Positions 7,907-17,350 of a DNA stretch of 64,000 nucleotides are shown here, piece after piece. The notes below the pieces were generated by a model. It did not search any database, was not told where the DNA came from, and saw nothing but the letters and a program-made list of their open reading frames with translations. Each line of letters opens with the position of its first letter. Within the stretch, counting starts at the first letter, position 1. Origin of the DNA: Shewanella oncorhynchi. GTDB taxonomy: Bacteria; Pseudomonadota; Gammaproteobacteria; Enterobacterales; Shewanellaceae. Where the stretch lies: assembly GCF_012584455.1 (NCBI RefSeq), contig NZ_JABAEB010000017.1, forward strand, positions 1 through 64,000. Direction: 5' to 3'. Position numbers and translations under genes: made by a program.

Positions 7907-10144
7907 ATGAAGTACTTGGTTAGCGTAGTTGCATGCTGTTTATTATCGGCCTGTTCTTTTGGGGATGCTGATGTTGAGTTTACGCCTGAAAAAGGGGAAG
8001 AGCGCTCGTATCAGCTGTATAGCACCACTAACATCACTGTAGACAATGGTCAGCGTACCGAAACGGTTAACGCCACGTCACATCAATTGCTGCGTTATAA
8101 GGTCCTCGAAACAGGCAAAAACAGTCGGTTTCAAGTGCATGTCGATTATATGAACATGCGCGATGGCCAAGGGAGCGGCGTCAGTAGTGGCCAGCGGGCC
8201 GATCGTAATCCAGAAATGCACGCTATTTTCTCGCAGGGGTTTGAATTTTCTTTAAATCTAGACGATGGCAGCGTTAAAGAATTCAGTGCATTGAACAAAC
8301 CTGTATGGCAGGCGCTGTTGGCTGAACGCGGCGCAGAGCTTGAGCAGGAACTGAAAAAGCTCTTTAGCTCATCGGCCTTTCTTAGCACCATACCCACCAA
8401 AGCGGGGGCGGTTGTCGCGCTTCCTGCCTATCAAGGCCACGCCAATGCCAAGCTTACTGTATTGCAAGTCACTGATACTCATGTGTTAGCCAAAGTTGAA
8501 AGTGGCGGCGAGCAAGCCAAAATATACGGTCAGCTGATGTTAGAACGTGAGCGGGGTTGGTTAGCGCAATTAGCCTTAGTGGCAGAAGCGCCGTTTGAGC
8601 GCTACGGCTATAAGGGCACAGTGCGCAGCAACGTTATTATGTTGCCGCAGGAGCGCCAGTTGGGCGATCTGACGCAGTATTTAGGTTTTTATGATTTCCC
8701 AGTATTTGAGTATCAAAAACAACCTGACGTTGTGTTGGATAACGTCAATAAGACCTTAACCCAAGATGCTGTATTTGCCTATGATGCGGGCTACTTTTAC
8801 CCGCAAGATGATTTATTAAAGCTGACTTATCAGTATGACTTTTCAGGTTTTAAACCCGAAGGCGGGTTTAGCTTAACCGATATCACAGCACACAGTGCGG
8901 ATGGCACAGTACTGCCGCTGCAATTGAGCAAGGTAGGCAGTTATAGTTATCCAGAACAGGATGGTTTCCATCAGTCTGAGCAGCAGAATTTGCTTATCGG
9001 TTGGAATGCGCCGAATGACCTCTTAGCTCAGGTTGCTGAGTTTCGCGCGACTGCCCATTATCGCGGCGCGAAATTGGTCAAACTTAACCTGACCCCCGAT
9101 CCCAGCAAAACTGTGGCCTTGCAGTATGAAGATATACAGCTGGAACTCTCGCCAATCCCAGATAAACCATTCAGTTATTTGCTGAAATCGCGAGGTAGCA
9201 CTGACAAATCTTGGTTATACCGGCGCTTTGACGGTGCCGAAGGCGCTATGGTGAAATATCTTTCACCGCCGCCCACTGGGCCGGATTGGTTAACCCCGGC
9301 AGAGCAAAATATGGTGGCGTTGGCCTCATTGGCACAATATGAATCGATCACACAGTTTACCTTTCCCGCAGCGCCGCCCACGCTGACACTCTATGTGAAT
9401 ACTGTGGTTGACAGTGGTGAACTGACAAAGAAGATTCGTTTTATTCCGACTCAAGATTACGCGCAAAATGTCGCCTATCCGCCGGTGCAGCAACAACTGC
9501 TTTATAGTGATGATATGTATGCGTCCTATGTTAATCAGCCGCAAGTTACTGCACCTGAAGACCCCGCCTTACTTGAGCCGCAAGTCGTGGCCAAATACGG
9601 CGTCAGTTTGCTGTTAACTTCCGAGCAAGCAGCGGTGTGCACGCTCAGTGTTGTCGATGCACCTAAGGTCAACGGGCACACACTGCAATGGACAAACACA
9701 AGCACTAACAACACGGGTTTTGGTGGAGGGCTGGATAAGTTTGTGCTGTACCAACTGACTAGCGCCGATGGGATCCGCCGCAATTTTTACGACATCAATG
9801 TCAGCAGCACTTTGGCCTGTACCGGTACGCCCAAATGGCAAGCGCTAGCGTATCAACCCGAGCAAAGCTGGTTGATTGATATCACTCAGTTGCCGAATGT
9901 TGATACCCATCAAACCGTGGCCGACTTTATGCGGCGCTATCGTTTTTTAAATGCGCAAAATTTACAGCTAGCTCCTGCGATTCAAGGTGACAGCAGTGAT
10001 TTTTATCAGCGCCCGTTGCAGCAAGTATTACGTGAGGAACGCTGGTTTGTACTGGCGGGGCGCGCAGCACAGATAGAGCAGCTGACGATAAGCGGCGAAC
10101 CGGTCAATAAACAGTGGGTTAATACATTCCCTGCGTTACCTTAA
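7907..10144 (+). CDS. Large lipoprotein of unknown function
   Basis: 745 residues from the ATG at 7907, chosen because AAGGA lies 6 nt before it and because it opens directly with a lipoprotein signal (MKYLVSVVACCLLSAC; lipobox LSAC, Cys16). The residue after the cysteine is Ser, which normally sends lipoproteins to the outer membrane through Lol. I recognise no domain. The mature protein is rich in beta-type, Tyr/Gln-rich segments with few cysteines and no membrane spans. It ends 10 bp before the MORN-like gene, which has its own AGGAG, so the two form an operon. Function not known. Confidence 0.75.
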   Translation: MKYLVSVVACCLLSACSFGDADVEFTPEKGEERSYQLYSTTNITVDNGQRTETVNATSHQLLRYKVLETGKNSRFQVHVDYMNMRDGQGSGVSSGQRADRNPEMHAIFSQGFEFSLNLDDGSVKEFSALNKPVWQALLAERGAELEQELKKLFSSSAFLSTIPTKAGAVVALPAYQGHANAKLTVLQVTDTHVLAKVESGGEQAKIYGQLMLERERGWLAQLALVAEAPFERYGYKGTVRSNVIMLPQERQLGDLTQYLGFYDFPVFEYQKQPDVVLDNVNKTLTQDAVFAYDAGYFYPQDDLLKLTYQYDFSGFKPEGGFSLTDITAHSADGTVLPLQLSKVGSYSYPEQDGFHQSEQQNLLIGWNAPNDLLAQVAEFRATAHYRGAKLVKLNLTPDPSKTVALQYEDIQLELSPIPDKPFSYLLKSRGSTDKSWLYRRFDGAEGAMVKYLSPPPTGPDWLTPAEQNMVALASLAQYESITQFTFPAAPPTLTLYVNTVVDSGELTKKIRFIPTQDYAQNVAYPPVQQQLLYSDDMYASYVNQPQVTAPEDPALLEPQVVAKYGVSLLLTSEQAAVCTLSVVDAPKVNGHTLQWTNTSTNNTGFGGGLDKFVLYQLTSADGIRRNFYDINVSSTLACTGTPKWQALAYQPEQSWLIDITQLPNVDTHQTVADFMRRYRFLNAQNLQLAPAIQGDSSDFYQRPLQQVLREERWFVLAGRAAQIEQLTISGEPVNKQWVNTFPALP

Positions 10145-10154
10145 GGAGCAGAAT

Positions 10155-11855
10155 ATGAGAGTCTTATTACTATTATCTGCACTACTTATGTCGTTTAATC
10201 TGTCGGCTGAGCGAATTTTACTCGACGAACTATGGCGGCTTAGCGATGTGCCTGGTGAAGCCATTTATTATCAGGAGCAAGCGCCGACAGAGCAAAATGG
10301 TGAGTGGCCGCTACAACTCTTTTATCTGGAGACGGATAAACCCGTTTTTAAGGGCAGCGTCAACAGTCCCAATTTAGCCGAGAGTTTTATCGTTGGTGAT
10401 TTTGAGTTTTTCTATCCCGATGGTCAACTGTCTCGCAAGGGCAGTAGCGATGCACAAGGGCGTTATCAAGGCACGCATCTGCATTATTGGGAAGACGGAG
10501 TGCTCTCGGGAGAGTACCACTACCAGCATGGCCAGTTGCATGGAGATCAGAAAAGTTACCATACTAATGGTCAATTAAGGGAGCTTCAGCATCGTGTGAA
10601 TGGCGCTGAATTAGGATTATCGCAAAGTTATTTTAACAATGGCCAGTTGCAAACACGCGTAACCTACGGTGCTAACGGTATGGAAGGGCTATATAAAAGC
10701 TTTCATAACAATGGTCAGCCGGAGCAAACCGTTAATATGGTGGCGGGAAAAAGAGAAGGCGAGCGACTGTATTGGACAAAAGACGGCTGGTTATACACTA
10801 AAGAGTTTTATCTTAAGGGGAAAATACACGGCGAAGTGTTGATTTACCGAGCTGCCGATGTGCTGCAAGAGATTAAACACTATGAGCATGATAAACAGGT
10901 GGGAAACCAGCAGCGTTTTGATGAACAAGGGAGGTTAGCAGAGCTGCAAAAGTATGATAAGGATGGTCGTGAAATTCAACATATTACCTATGATAATGCC
11001 GGTAACGTTGCGACCCAAACCGACACGCAATACCTCGCTAAAGGTCAGACTAGCACTGAACAGCGCTTCGATTCTGCGGGAAAGTTAACTTATCAATATC
11101 AGCAAGATACTACAAAAGACTGGAGCTTACGTCAGCGTTTTGATGCAGCAGATGAGCTGATTGAACGTGATGAACAACTCAAGGGACGATACGATGGCTT
11201 GTATATCGGTGCAGGCTGGAATGGTTATATCAGGCGGATAAACTACCGCAAAGGTCAAATGCACGGTGCATATCGAGAAGACAAGGTCGAGGACGGCGGT
11301 TTTGTCATCGGCCAATATCACTTAGGGTTAAAGTCCGGCAAGTGGGTCACAAAAAACGTGGATACGACGCGCAATGAGCAGTTTAACCAACAAGGTGAGC
11401 TGAGTGGTGAACAAACAGAAATCGCAGCCGATGGCACGATAATGCGCCGAGAGTTTTATAAAAACGCTAAGTTACATGGCGCGTATTTACTGCGTGGCTT
11501 TGATAAACAACTGCAAGCCCAAGGTCAGTATGTTAACGGTCAGCGCGAAGGCCAATGGCTGCTGCAAGATGAAAGCAGCTACAGCATGGTTAAGCTCTGG
11601 CATGGCAACTATAAAGCTGGACACGAAGTGGGTCACTGGCAAGCCTTTTCCGCCAATGGCCATTTATTAGGGCAGGCCCAGTATGATGATCAAGGTCAAT
11701 TGCAAGGCAAAGGCTATAGTTTTAACGAAGATGGCAGCCTGCTGCAAAGTGATGAGTATCTTGATAATCAACTGCACGGCAGGTCGGTGTACTACTTTAA
11801 TGGTGAACCCTCATCCGAGTATCGCTATCAAAATGGTCTGATGATCAGCGAGTAG
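10155..11855 (+). CDS. Secreted MORN/YwqK-like repeat protein
   Basis: 566 residues. A signal peptide (MRVLLLLSALLMSFNLSA, cleaved before ERIL) is followed by about twenty short repeats of the type YxNGQLxxxxxYxxGxxxG, the pattern of MORN_2/YwqK-like repeats. Such repeats form elongated beta sheets; YwqK family members are named after an antitoxin component, but no toxin partner is evident here. AGGAG at 10143-10147 and a 10-bp gap from the upstream lipoprotein gene indicate co-transcription, so both products probably act in the periplasm or at the outer membrane. A rho-independent terminator follows at 11881. Biological role unknown. Confidence 0.75.
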   Translation: MRVLLLLSALLMSFNLSAERILLDELWRLSDVPGEAIYYQEQAPTEQNGEWPLQLFYLETDKPVFKGSVNSPNLAESFIVGDFEFFYPDGQLSRKGSSDAQGRYQGTHLHYWEDGVLSGEYHYQHGQLHGDQKSYHTNGQLRELQHRVNGAELGLSQSYFNNGQLQTRVTYGANGMEGLYKSFHNNGQPEQTVNMVAGKREGERLYWTKDGWLYTKEFYLKGKIHGEVLIYRAADVLQEIKHYEHDKQVGNQQRFDEQGRLAELQKYDKDGREIQHITYDNAGNVATQTDTQYLAKGQTSTEQRFDSAGKLTYQYQQDTTKDWSLRQRFDAADELIERDEQLKGRYDGLYIGAGWNGYIRRINYRKGQMHGAYREDKVEDGGFVIGQYHLGLKSGKWVTKNVDTTRNEQFNQQGELSGEQTEIAADGTIMRREFYKNAKLHGAYLLRGFDKQLQAQGQYVNGQREGQWLLQDESSYSMVKLWHGNYKAGHEVGHWQAFSANGHLLGQAQYDDQGQLQGKGYSFNEDGSLLQSDEYLDNQLHGRSVYYFNGEPSSEYRYQNGLMISE

Positions 11856-11880
11856 CACTTCATCACCTAACCACACAATC

Positions 11881-11920
11881 AAGCAAAAACCGACTAATTA
11901 GGCCGGTTTTTTGCTTTTTT
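11881..11920 (+). terminator. Rho-independent terminator of the lipoprotein/MORN operon
   Basis: AAGCAAAAACCG pairs with CGGTTTTTTGCTT across an 11-nt loop and is followed by TTTTTT. It lies 26 bp after the stop of the MORN-like gene. Confidence 0.8.
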
Positions 11921-12183
11921 GCATCTAGTTTGCTTGCCTTGCTTTATCGTCAGGCATACGCGCCGCTTGTCATTAGAGGGGGACTTCTCAACCCCTCGTT
12001 TCGTGTTTACTAACTTGCCAGAACAAACACAATCTCAGCGTTAAACGTCAACACGCCTTTATACTTCTTTGGCTATCACAGGGGGGTGTTTTTAAACATG
12101 AACAATGCAGATGGGTGTACGAGCTGATTTTCAGCTAAAAGCATTATATTCATTCGGGATGGATAGTTTTACTTTTCAAACTC
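11921..12183. other. Gene-free stretch before the candidate small RNA
   Basis: No ORF of interest. A small palindromic hairpin AGCTGATTTTCAGCT lies near 12122. Otherwise AT-rich spacer. Confidence 0.5.
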
Positions 12184-12211
12184 TTGAAAATAATTATTTA
12201 TTGTGTAAAGT
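12184..12211 (+). promoter_or_regulatory. Candidate promoter of a small RNA
   Basis: TTGAAA (12184-12189), a 16-nt spacer, then TAAAGT (12206-12211). No coding sequence follows before the terminator at 12302, so the predicted transcript would be non-coding. Confidence 0.45.
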
Positions 12212-12217
12212 AGCGAC

Positions 12218-12335
12218 CCTTGCTATTTTGTAACAAAATGATACAGAGTTGCTGTTTTATTTGTCCATTTATTGGATATCCCTTTGCGTATGTCGCCCGA
12301 CACAGCTAGCAGCAGTCTTGTTAGCTGTTTTTTTT
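12218..12335 (+). ncRNA. Candidate small RNA, about 118 nt
   Basis: A sigma70-like promoter at 12184-12211 predicts a start near 12218. The transcript would end in a textbook intrinsic terminator at 12302-12335. There is no convincing ORF in between, and the preceding operon already ended at its own terminator (11881). The acylphosphatase gene starts 120 bp further on. Alternatives are an attenuated leader of acyP or a decayed gene. I do not recognise a known RNA family. Confidence 0.5.
12302..12335 (+). terminator. Strong intrinsic terminator with no gene upstream
   Basis: ACAGCTAGCA pairs with TGTTAGCTGT (10 bp, one G-U pair) across a 7-nt loop, followed by eight T. It ends a non-coding stretch rather than a visible gene. 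Confidence 0.75.
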
Positions 12336-12454
12336 GCCTAAATTTAAATATTGTTTGTTTTTTGCTCTACAAATCCATAGGTTAACACTTAGCCTTTGGA
12401 TAATTGCGGCTATGCTTATTTCTATAACAAGGTTCCGTGAAAAAGGAGCGTGAG

Positions 12455-12730
12455 ATGAAGCGAGTATTAATTAATTTGACGGGAAAAGTGCAAGGTGTTG
12501 GTTGCCGTCATGCGACCTTGACTAAGGCCAGAGCCCTTGGTGTGACAGGATATGTAACCAATTGCCGCGATGGCAGTGTTGAAGTACTCGCCCAAGGCAG
12601 TGACATTGCTGTTAATGCTTTAATTGCTTGGTGCGAAGTAGGTGTGCCTTGCACTGAGGGATTAACCGTAATGGTAGGAGAAGACGAGGCTGATGATATC
12701 TACCTCGATTTCTCCATCGTTCAGTCTTAA
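12455..12730 (+). CDS. acyP: Acylphosphatase
   Basis: 91 residues, the usual length. It hydrolyses acyl phosphates such as acetyl phosphate in the cytoplasm. The family motif GKVQGVGCR carries the phosphate-binding Arg18, and GYVTNCRDGSVEV carries the catalytic Asn36. The last position before that Arg is Cys instead of the usual Phe. The ATG at 12455 was chosen because AAGGAG lies 6 nt before it; an upstream in-frame GTG at 12437 would place this Shine-Dalgarno inside the gene. It stands alone and converges with csiV. Confidence 0.93.
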   Translation: MKRVLINLTGKVQGVGCRHATLTKARALGVTGYVTNCRDGSVEVLAQGSDIAVNALIAWCEVGVPCTEGLTVMVGEDEADDIYLDFSIVQS

Positions 12731-12778
12731 TTTAAACGTACCGTGTTAACTTAAGAATTGTGCGGGTTGTGTGTTTGT

Positions 12779-13780
12779 TCAGTATTGGCCAACAGTCTGT
12801 ATTGATTCGGCATTCTGATTATTTTGCATTGCACTGGGTTGCGCCATCTTGCGAATTTGGATCACCATGCCCATTTCGGGATGATCTAAATAATGGATTT
12901 CTTCACTCTTCACACGGCGGTTTTGCTCCAAAGGCACAGACATTAAAAATGGTGTCATGACTTTGGGTGCCGTGAGTGTTGCGCTGGTATCGGCCGCATC
13001 ACTGGGTACGGCCGGCATTAATTTTCTGCCTTCTTTGCGTAAGTGCAATGCGGTTTCAATATACAAATAGTGGCTTAAATAGATATTCAGTGTGCCATCT
13101 AATTCCCATACCGGTGATACAGCAGGTGCAAGCATTGGCGTGCCATCGGCATTAGTCATAGGCTCTGCTTGAGCTTGCTTAATGATTTTTCTGCCATCGA
13201 AGTGATAAGTACCTGAGAAATCTTTACCCGCAAATAAGCGTATGGGTACTGAGCCACTCTTACCACGCATAGGTTGTTGCCAAGCCATGTGCAGTAAACT
13301 GCGAGTACCACGTTCGCGGGAAATACTATTGATAATGCTCGCGAACTGACTTTGGCTGCGGGTTAACAATACTGGGTTGCCATTGGCTGTAGGATAACTG
13401 ATCTGTGCGCTGCTGATTTCTGCTGGGATCACTGGCGGGTAACGATATTCCACACTCGCAGGCGCGGCAGGCATAGGTTCTGACGTCGAGGTACCGTTTA
13501 AGGTTTCAGCGCAGTGGCTATTTGCATCGGCATCAAAGACCAGTGTGCAAGGCGCAGATGCGCTGGGTATCGGCGTGATTGCTTGCGCGATAGCTGGGGA
13601 GATTAAGTCTATTGCGTTATCGGTTTTCGTCTTGTTCGGCGCATCAGGCCATTGTTCACTTGACTGGCTTTGGCGTTCAAACACATAGACTTCAACCTCG
13701 AACCAAGCTTCTGCTTGGACGACCTGACTGTGTGATAGTGCAATGAGTGTAGCGATAGAGACCGCGAGTTTACGTAACAC
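12779..13780 (-). CDS. csiV: CsiV-family envelope protein
   Basis: 333 residues with a signal peptide (cleaved after VVQA). The mature start WFEVEVYVFERQSQSSEQWPD is typical of the CsiV family (formerly DUF2803), periplasmic peptidoglycan-binding proteins known from Vibrio cholerae, where the gene also accompanies mfd. A Pro/Ala/Ser-rich region around 85-120 is probably a linker. Translation starts at a GTG that shares one base with the mfd stop codon (TAGTG), so the two are translationally coupled. In Vibrio CsiV protects against D-amino-acid stress; that role is inferred here. Confidence 0.75.
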   Translation of the reverse strand: MLRKLAVSIATLIALSHSQVVQAEAWFEVEVYVFERQSQSSEQWPDAPNKTKTDNAIDLISPAIAQAITPIPSASAPCTLVFDADANSHCAETLNGTSTSEPMPAAPASVEYRYPPVIPAEISSAQISYPTANGNPVLLTRSQSQFASIINSISRERGTRSLLHMAWQQPMRGKSGSVPIRLFAGKDFSGTYHFDGRKIIKQAQAEPMTNADGTPMLAPAVSPVWELDGTLNIYLSHYLYIETALHLRKEGRKLMPAVPSDAADTSATLTAPKVMTPFLMSVPLEQNRRVKSEEIHYLDHPEMGMVIQIRKMAQPSAMQNNQNAESIQTVGQY

Positions 13781-16700
13781 TATTTATCTCCAAGACGATG
13801 TTGCGATAATTGTTCTAGCAAGAGTTTCACTAAAGCGAGCCTGTCTTTACTGGTTTCGGCTGCAAGGCTGAACTTTAACTTATTCGGTCCTTCCATTCGA
13901 TAGATTTGTGGCTGGCTTTGGAGTAATCCAATAATAAACACAGGATCTATGACATGATCATCACTAAATTCGATGCTGCCACCTTTACTGTGCACTTCTA
14001 TTTTAGTCGCACCTAAGCGAGTCGCCTCATGTTTATAGAGGGTCATTTCCATTAAGTTACGCGTCGGTTCAGGTAATAAGCCAAAACGGTCGATCAATTC
14101 GACTTTTAACTCATCCAGCGCCGCCTGTGTTTCGCACCCTGCGATGCGTTTATAGAGCGACAGACGAATATTTACGTCGCTCACATAGGCTTCAGGCAGC
14201 AGGGCGGGGATACGCAGTTCAATTTCGCATTGCTGATTGAGCATTTGCGCCAGTGACGGTTCTTTGCCTTGTTTTAAGGCTTTTACTGCCGCTTCGAGCA
14301 TTTCCATGTATAAGCTAAAACCAATTTTCGAAATATGGCCACTCTGTTCATCGCCCAAGAGTTCACCTGCGCCGCGGATCTCTAAATCTTGGGTCGCCAG
14401 CATAAAGCCCGCTCCGAGATCTTCAAGAGCATCAATGGCTTCTAAACGTTTGCGCGCATCTGGCGTCATACGTTTGGGATGCGGCGTCATCAAATAAGCG
14501 TAGGCCTGATGGTGCGAGCGCCCGACGCGGCCACGCAATTGGTGTAATTGTGCCAGACCAAAGGTGTCGGCGCGCTCAATAATAATGGTGTTGGCACTTG
14601 GGACGTCGATACCGGTTTCAATAATAGTGGTACAGACTAACACGTTGAATCTTTGATGGTAAAAGTCTGACATTACCCGTTCTAGATCGCGCTCACGCAT
14701 TTGACCGTGGGCAACGACGACTCGTGCTTCAGGCAATAAATCGATAATGCCTTGGGCACATTTCTCAATACTTTCAACATTATTGTGCAGGTAATACACT
14801 TGGCCGCCACGGAGAATTTCCCGCAAAATGGCTTCACGCACGGTTGCAGGATCGGATTCCCGCACAAAGGTTTTCACCGCTAAACGTTTGGCGGGCGGGG
14901 TGGCGATAATCGATAAATCGCGCATGCCCGACATGGCCATATTTAAGGTACGCGGAATGGGCGTCGCGGTTAGGGTTAAGATATCCACGTTAGCGCGCAG
15001 CGCTTTGATTTTCTCTTTCTGACGCACACCAAATCTGTGTTCCTCGTCGATAATCAACAGGCCTAAGTTTTCAAACTTGGCCTCAGATTGCAGTAACTTG
15101 TGGGTACCGATAACAATATCGACTTTGCCTTCTTCCAATTGCTGCAGCACTTGAGTCTGCTCTTTGGCGGTACGAAAGCGTGACATCACTTCAGTGACCA
15201 CGGGCCAGTCGGCAAATCTGTCTTTAAAGTTTTCATAGTGTTGCTGGGCAAGCAGTGTGGTCGGAACTAGCACGACCACTTGCTTACCAGCGTTGACGGC
15301 CACAAAGGCGGCGCGCATGGCGACTTCGGTTTTACCAAAGCCCACATCGCCACAGACTAATCTGTCCATTGCGGTCGGCGATTGCATATCGGCTAACACG
15401 GCGATGATGGCGCTTTCTTGATCGACGGTTTCTTCGAAGGGGAAGCCGCGGGCGAATTGAGCGTATTCTTCTTCGTCAATTGCGCAGCTTTCGCCGGGAC
15501 GCGCTTGGCGACGGGCATAGACATCGAGCAGCTCGGCTGCGACGTCGCGGATTTTTTCAATCGCCTTTTTCTTGGCTTTAGCCCACGTCTCGTTGCCGAG
15601 TTTATTTAAGTGGGCGTCTTCATCGGCGCCAACACTGTAACGGCTGATGAGATGCAATGAAGACACTGGCACATACAGTTTGTCACCGCCAGCGTATTCT
15701 AATTGCAAGTATTCTGCGACCAGTCCACCCGTATCTAGGGTGACTAAGCCCCTATAAAGTGCAACGCCGTGTTCTAAATGCACTATGGGCTGGCCAACTT
15801 TGAGTTCGGCCAAGTTTTTAATCAGGGCATCATTACTGATCTGACGCTGTTTTTCACGCCGGCGTTGCTGGGAAATACGATGGCCGAAGAGTTCAGTCTC
15901 ACAAATGATACTGATACTTTCTTTGGCGCTGATTTGCAGTAAACAACCGCGTGACAGCGGCGACACGATAAGGCCTAACTTGGCATCACTTTGAATAAAT
16001 TCATCAAAATGGTTAAACAGTGCAGGTTTTAACTGAATTTTAGCGAGCAATTCAAGCAGCGCTTCGCGGCGACCCTCGGACTCCGCGCTAAACAACATGC
16101 GTTTGGCGCTGCTGGCATAATCTTGCAGCGCTAGCAGCGGTTGCTTTAATTTATGATTGGCGCTGATGTCGGGCAGGGTACTGGCGGCAATAACAACCGC
16201 TTTTGTTGTTTCAGTGCCATCTGTTGGCACTTGCATTTGATAACGTGGCAGCGGTTTAAAGGCGGCAAATAACTCTTCTATGAGTAAATACAGTTCTTTA
16301 GGCGCCAGTAATGGCCGCAGCGGATCAACGCGTCTGTCTTGATAGCGATGCTCGACTTCTTGTAGATGGGCGCGCGCCGACTTTTCGATATCGCCTAAGG
16401 TGATGAGTTGAGTGTCTTTGGGCAAGTAATCGAATAGGGTGGCGGTGTCATCAAAAAACAGCGGCAGGTAGTTTTCGACCCCCGCCGGCATCAAGTTACG
16501 GCTCACTAGCTGATAAACCGATTCCGGCTCTTTGACTATGACCTCGAAACGGCGGCGGTATCTTTGCCTAAAACCTTCGATGGCCGAACTGTCGGTTGGG
16601 AATTCCTTCGCGGGCAATAGGCGAATCGAGTCGACAGGTTGCAATGAGCGTTGGGTTTCTGGATCAAAATGGCGAATGGTTTCCACTTCTTCATCGAATA

Positions 16701-17292
16701 GCTCGATGCGCAGTGGCATATTCATCCCCGTTGGGAAGATATCCAGAATCGATCCGCGAATGGCAAACTCGCCATGTTCATACACTTGCTCCACCGAATG
16801 GTAGCCAGTGTCGGTTAAATGCTGGCGTACATCGTGTAACTTGTAGCTATCCCCCTTTTTGAGCACAAACACGTTGGCGCTTAAATAGGCCTTAGGTGGC
16901 AGGCGTATCATCAAGGTGGTGACGGGCACGATAACGATATTTTGCTCAATCTGAGACAGCTGTGATAGCGTTTCGAGTCGCTGGGAAATTAAATCCTGAT
17001 GGGGCGAAAAACTGTCGTAGGGCAAGGTTTCGCGGTCAGGGAATAATCTGACCTTAATGCCTGTTTTACTGAGCAAATAACTCAGCTCTAACTCTAAGCT
17101 TAAGGCACTTGGCGTGTCACTGGTGACGACTAAGGTCGTTCCCTTATGTTGACGCGCTAAATTGGCGAGTGTAACGGCTTGGCAAACGCCGCCCACGGTG
17201 GACAGAGTCTGAATTTGAGTGCCATTTTTGACGGCTGGCGGCGTTAGGGCTGATATGTGAGTCATTGGCGTGCGATAAACTGATTCATTCAC
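13780..17292 (-). CDS. mfd: Transcription-repair coupling factor Mfd
   Basis: 1,170 residues, full length. Mfd is an ATP-driven translocase that removes RNA polymerase stalled at DNA damage and recruits UvrA. The N-terminal UvrB-like region (start to about 350) is followed by the RNA-polymerase-interacting domain (VGQPIVHLEHGVALYRG), the helicase motifs (GDVGFGKTEVAMRAA as Walker A, IDEEHRFG as the DEEH box, LTATPIPRTLNMAMSG, QLRGRVGRS) and the C-terminal TRCF domain. The stop overlaps the csiV start by one base. The ORF ends at an ATG with GAG upstream. Confidence 0.97.
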   Translation of the reverse strand: MNESVYRTPMTHISALTPPAVKNGTQIQTLSTVGGVCQAVTLANLARQHKGTTLVVTSDTPSALSLELELSYLLSKTGIKVRLFPDRETLPYDSFSPHQDLISQRLETLSQLSQIEQNIVIVPVTTLMIRLPPKAYLSANVFVLKKGDSYKLHDVRQHLTDTGYHSVEQVYEHGEFAIRGSILDIFPTGMNMPLRIELFDEEVETIRHFDPETQRSLQPVDSIRLLPAKEFPTDSSAIEGFRQRYRRRFEVIVKEPESVYQLVSRNLMPAGVENYLPLFFDDTATLFDYLPKDTQLITLGDIEKSARAHLQEVEHRYQDRRVDPLRPLLAPKELYLLIEELFAAFKPLPRYQMQVPTDGTETTKAVVIAASTLPDISANHKLKQPLLALQDYASSAKRMLFSAESEGRREALLELLAKIQLKPALFNHFDEFIQSDAKLGLIVSPLSRGCLLQISAKESISIICETELFGHRISQQRRREKQRQISNDALIKNLAELKVGQPIVHLEHGVALYRGLVTLDTGGLVAEYLQLEYAGGDKLYVPVSSLHLISRYSVGADEDAHLNKLGNETWAKAKKKAIEKIRDVAAELLDVYARRQARPGESCAIDEEEYAQFARGFPFEETVDQESAIIAVLADMQSPTAMDRLVCGDVGFGKTEVAMRAAFVAVNAGKQVVVLVPTTLLAQQHYENFKDRFADWPVVTEVMSRFRTAKEQTQVLQQLEEGKVDIVIGTHKLLQSEAKFENLGLLIIDEEHRFGVRQKEKIKALRANVDILTLTATPIPRTLNMAMSGMRDLSIIATPPAKRLAVKTFVRESDPATVREAILREILRGGQVYYLHNNVESIEKCAQGIIDLLPEARVVVAHGQMRERDLERVMSDFYHQRFNVLVCTTIIETGIDVPSANTIIIERADTFGLAQLHQLRGRVGRSHHQAYAYLMTPHPKRMTPDARKRLEAIDALEDLGAGFMLATQDLEIRGAGELLGDEQSGHISKIGFSLYMEMLEAAVKALKQGKEPSLAQMLNQQCEIELRIPALLPEAYVSDVNIRLSLYKRIAGCETQAALDELKVELIDRFGLLPEPTRNLMEMTLYKHEATRLGATKIEVHSKGGSIEFSDDHVIDPVFIIGLLQSQPQIYRMEGPNKLKFSLAAETSKDRLALVKLLLEQLSQHRLGDK

Positions 17293-17350
17293 AAAGAGTT
17301 GCAGACATTGTAGAGACTTGATGGCGTAGGTGCCAGAGAAAAGTCAGCGG

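Noticed and set aside
12180..12200. Fur-box-like AT-rich stretch before the small RNA candidate
   Set aside because: Matches the 19-bp consensus at only about half the positions, as any AT-rich sequence would; not enough to call RyhB.
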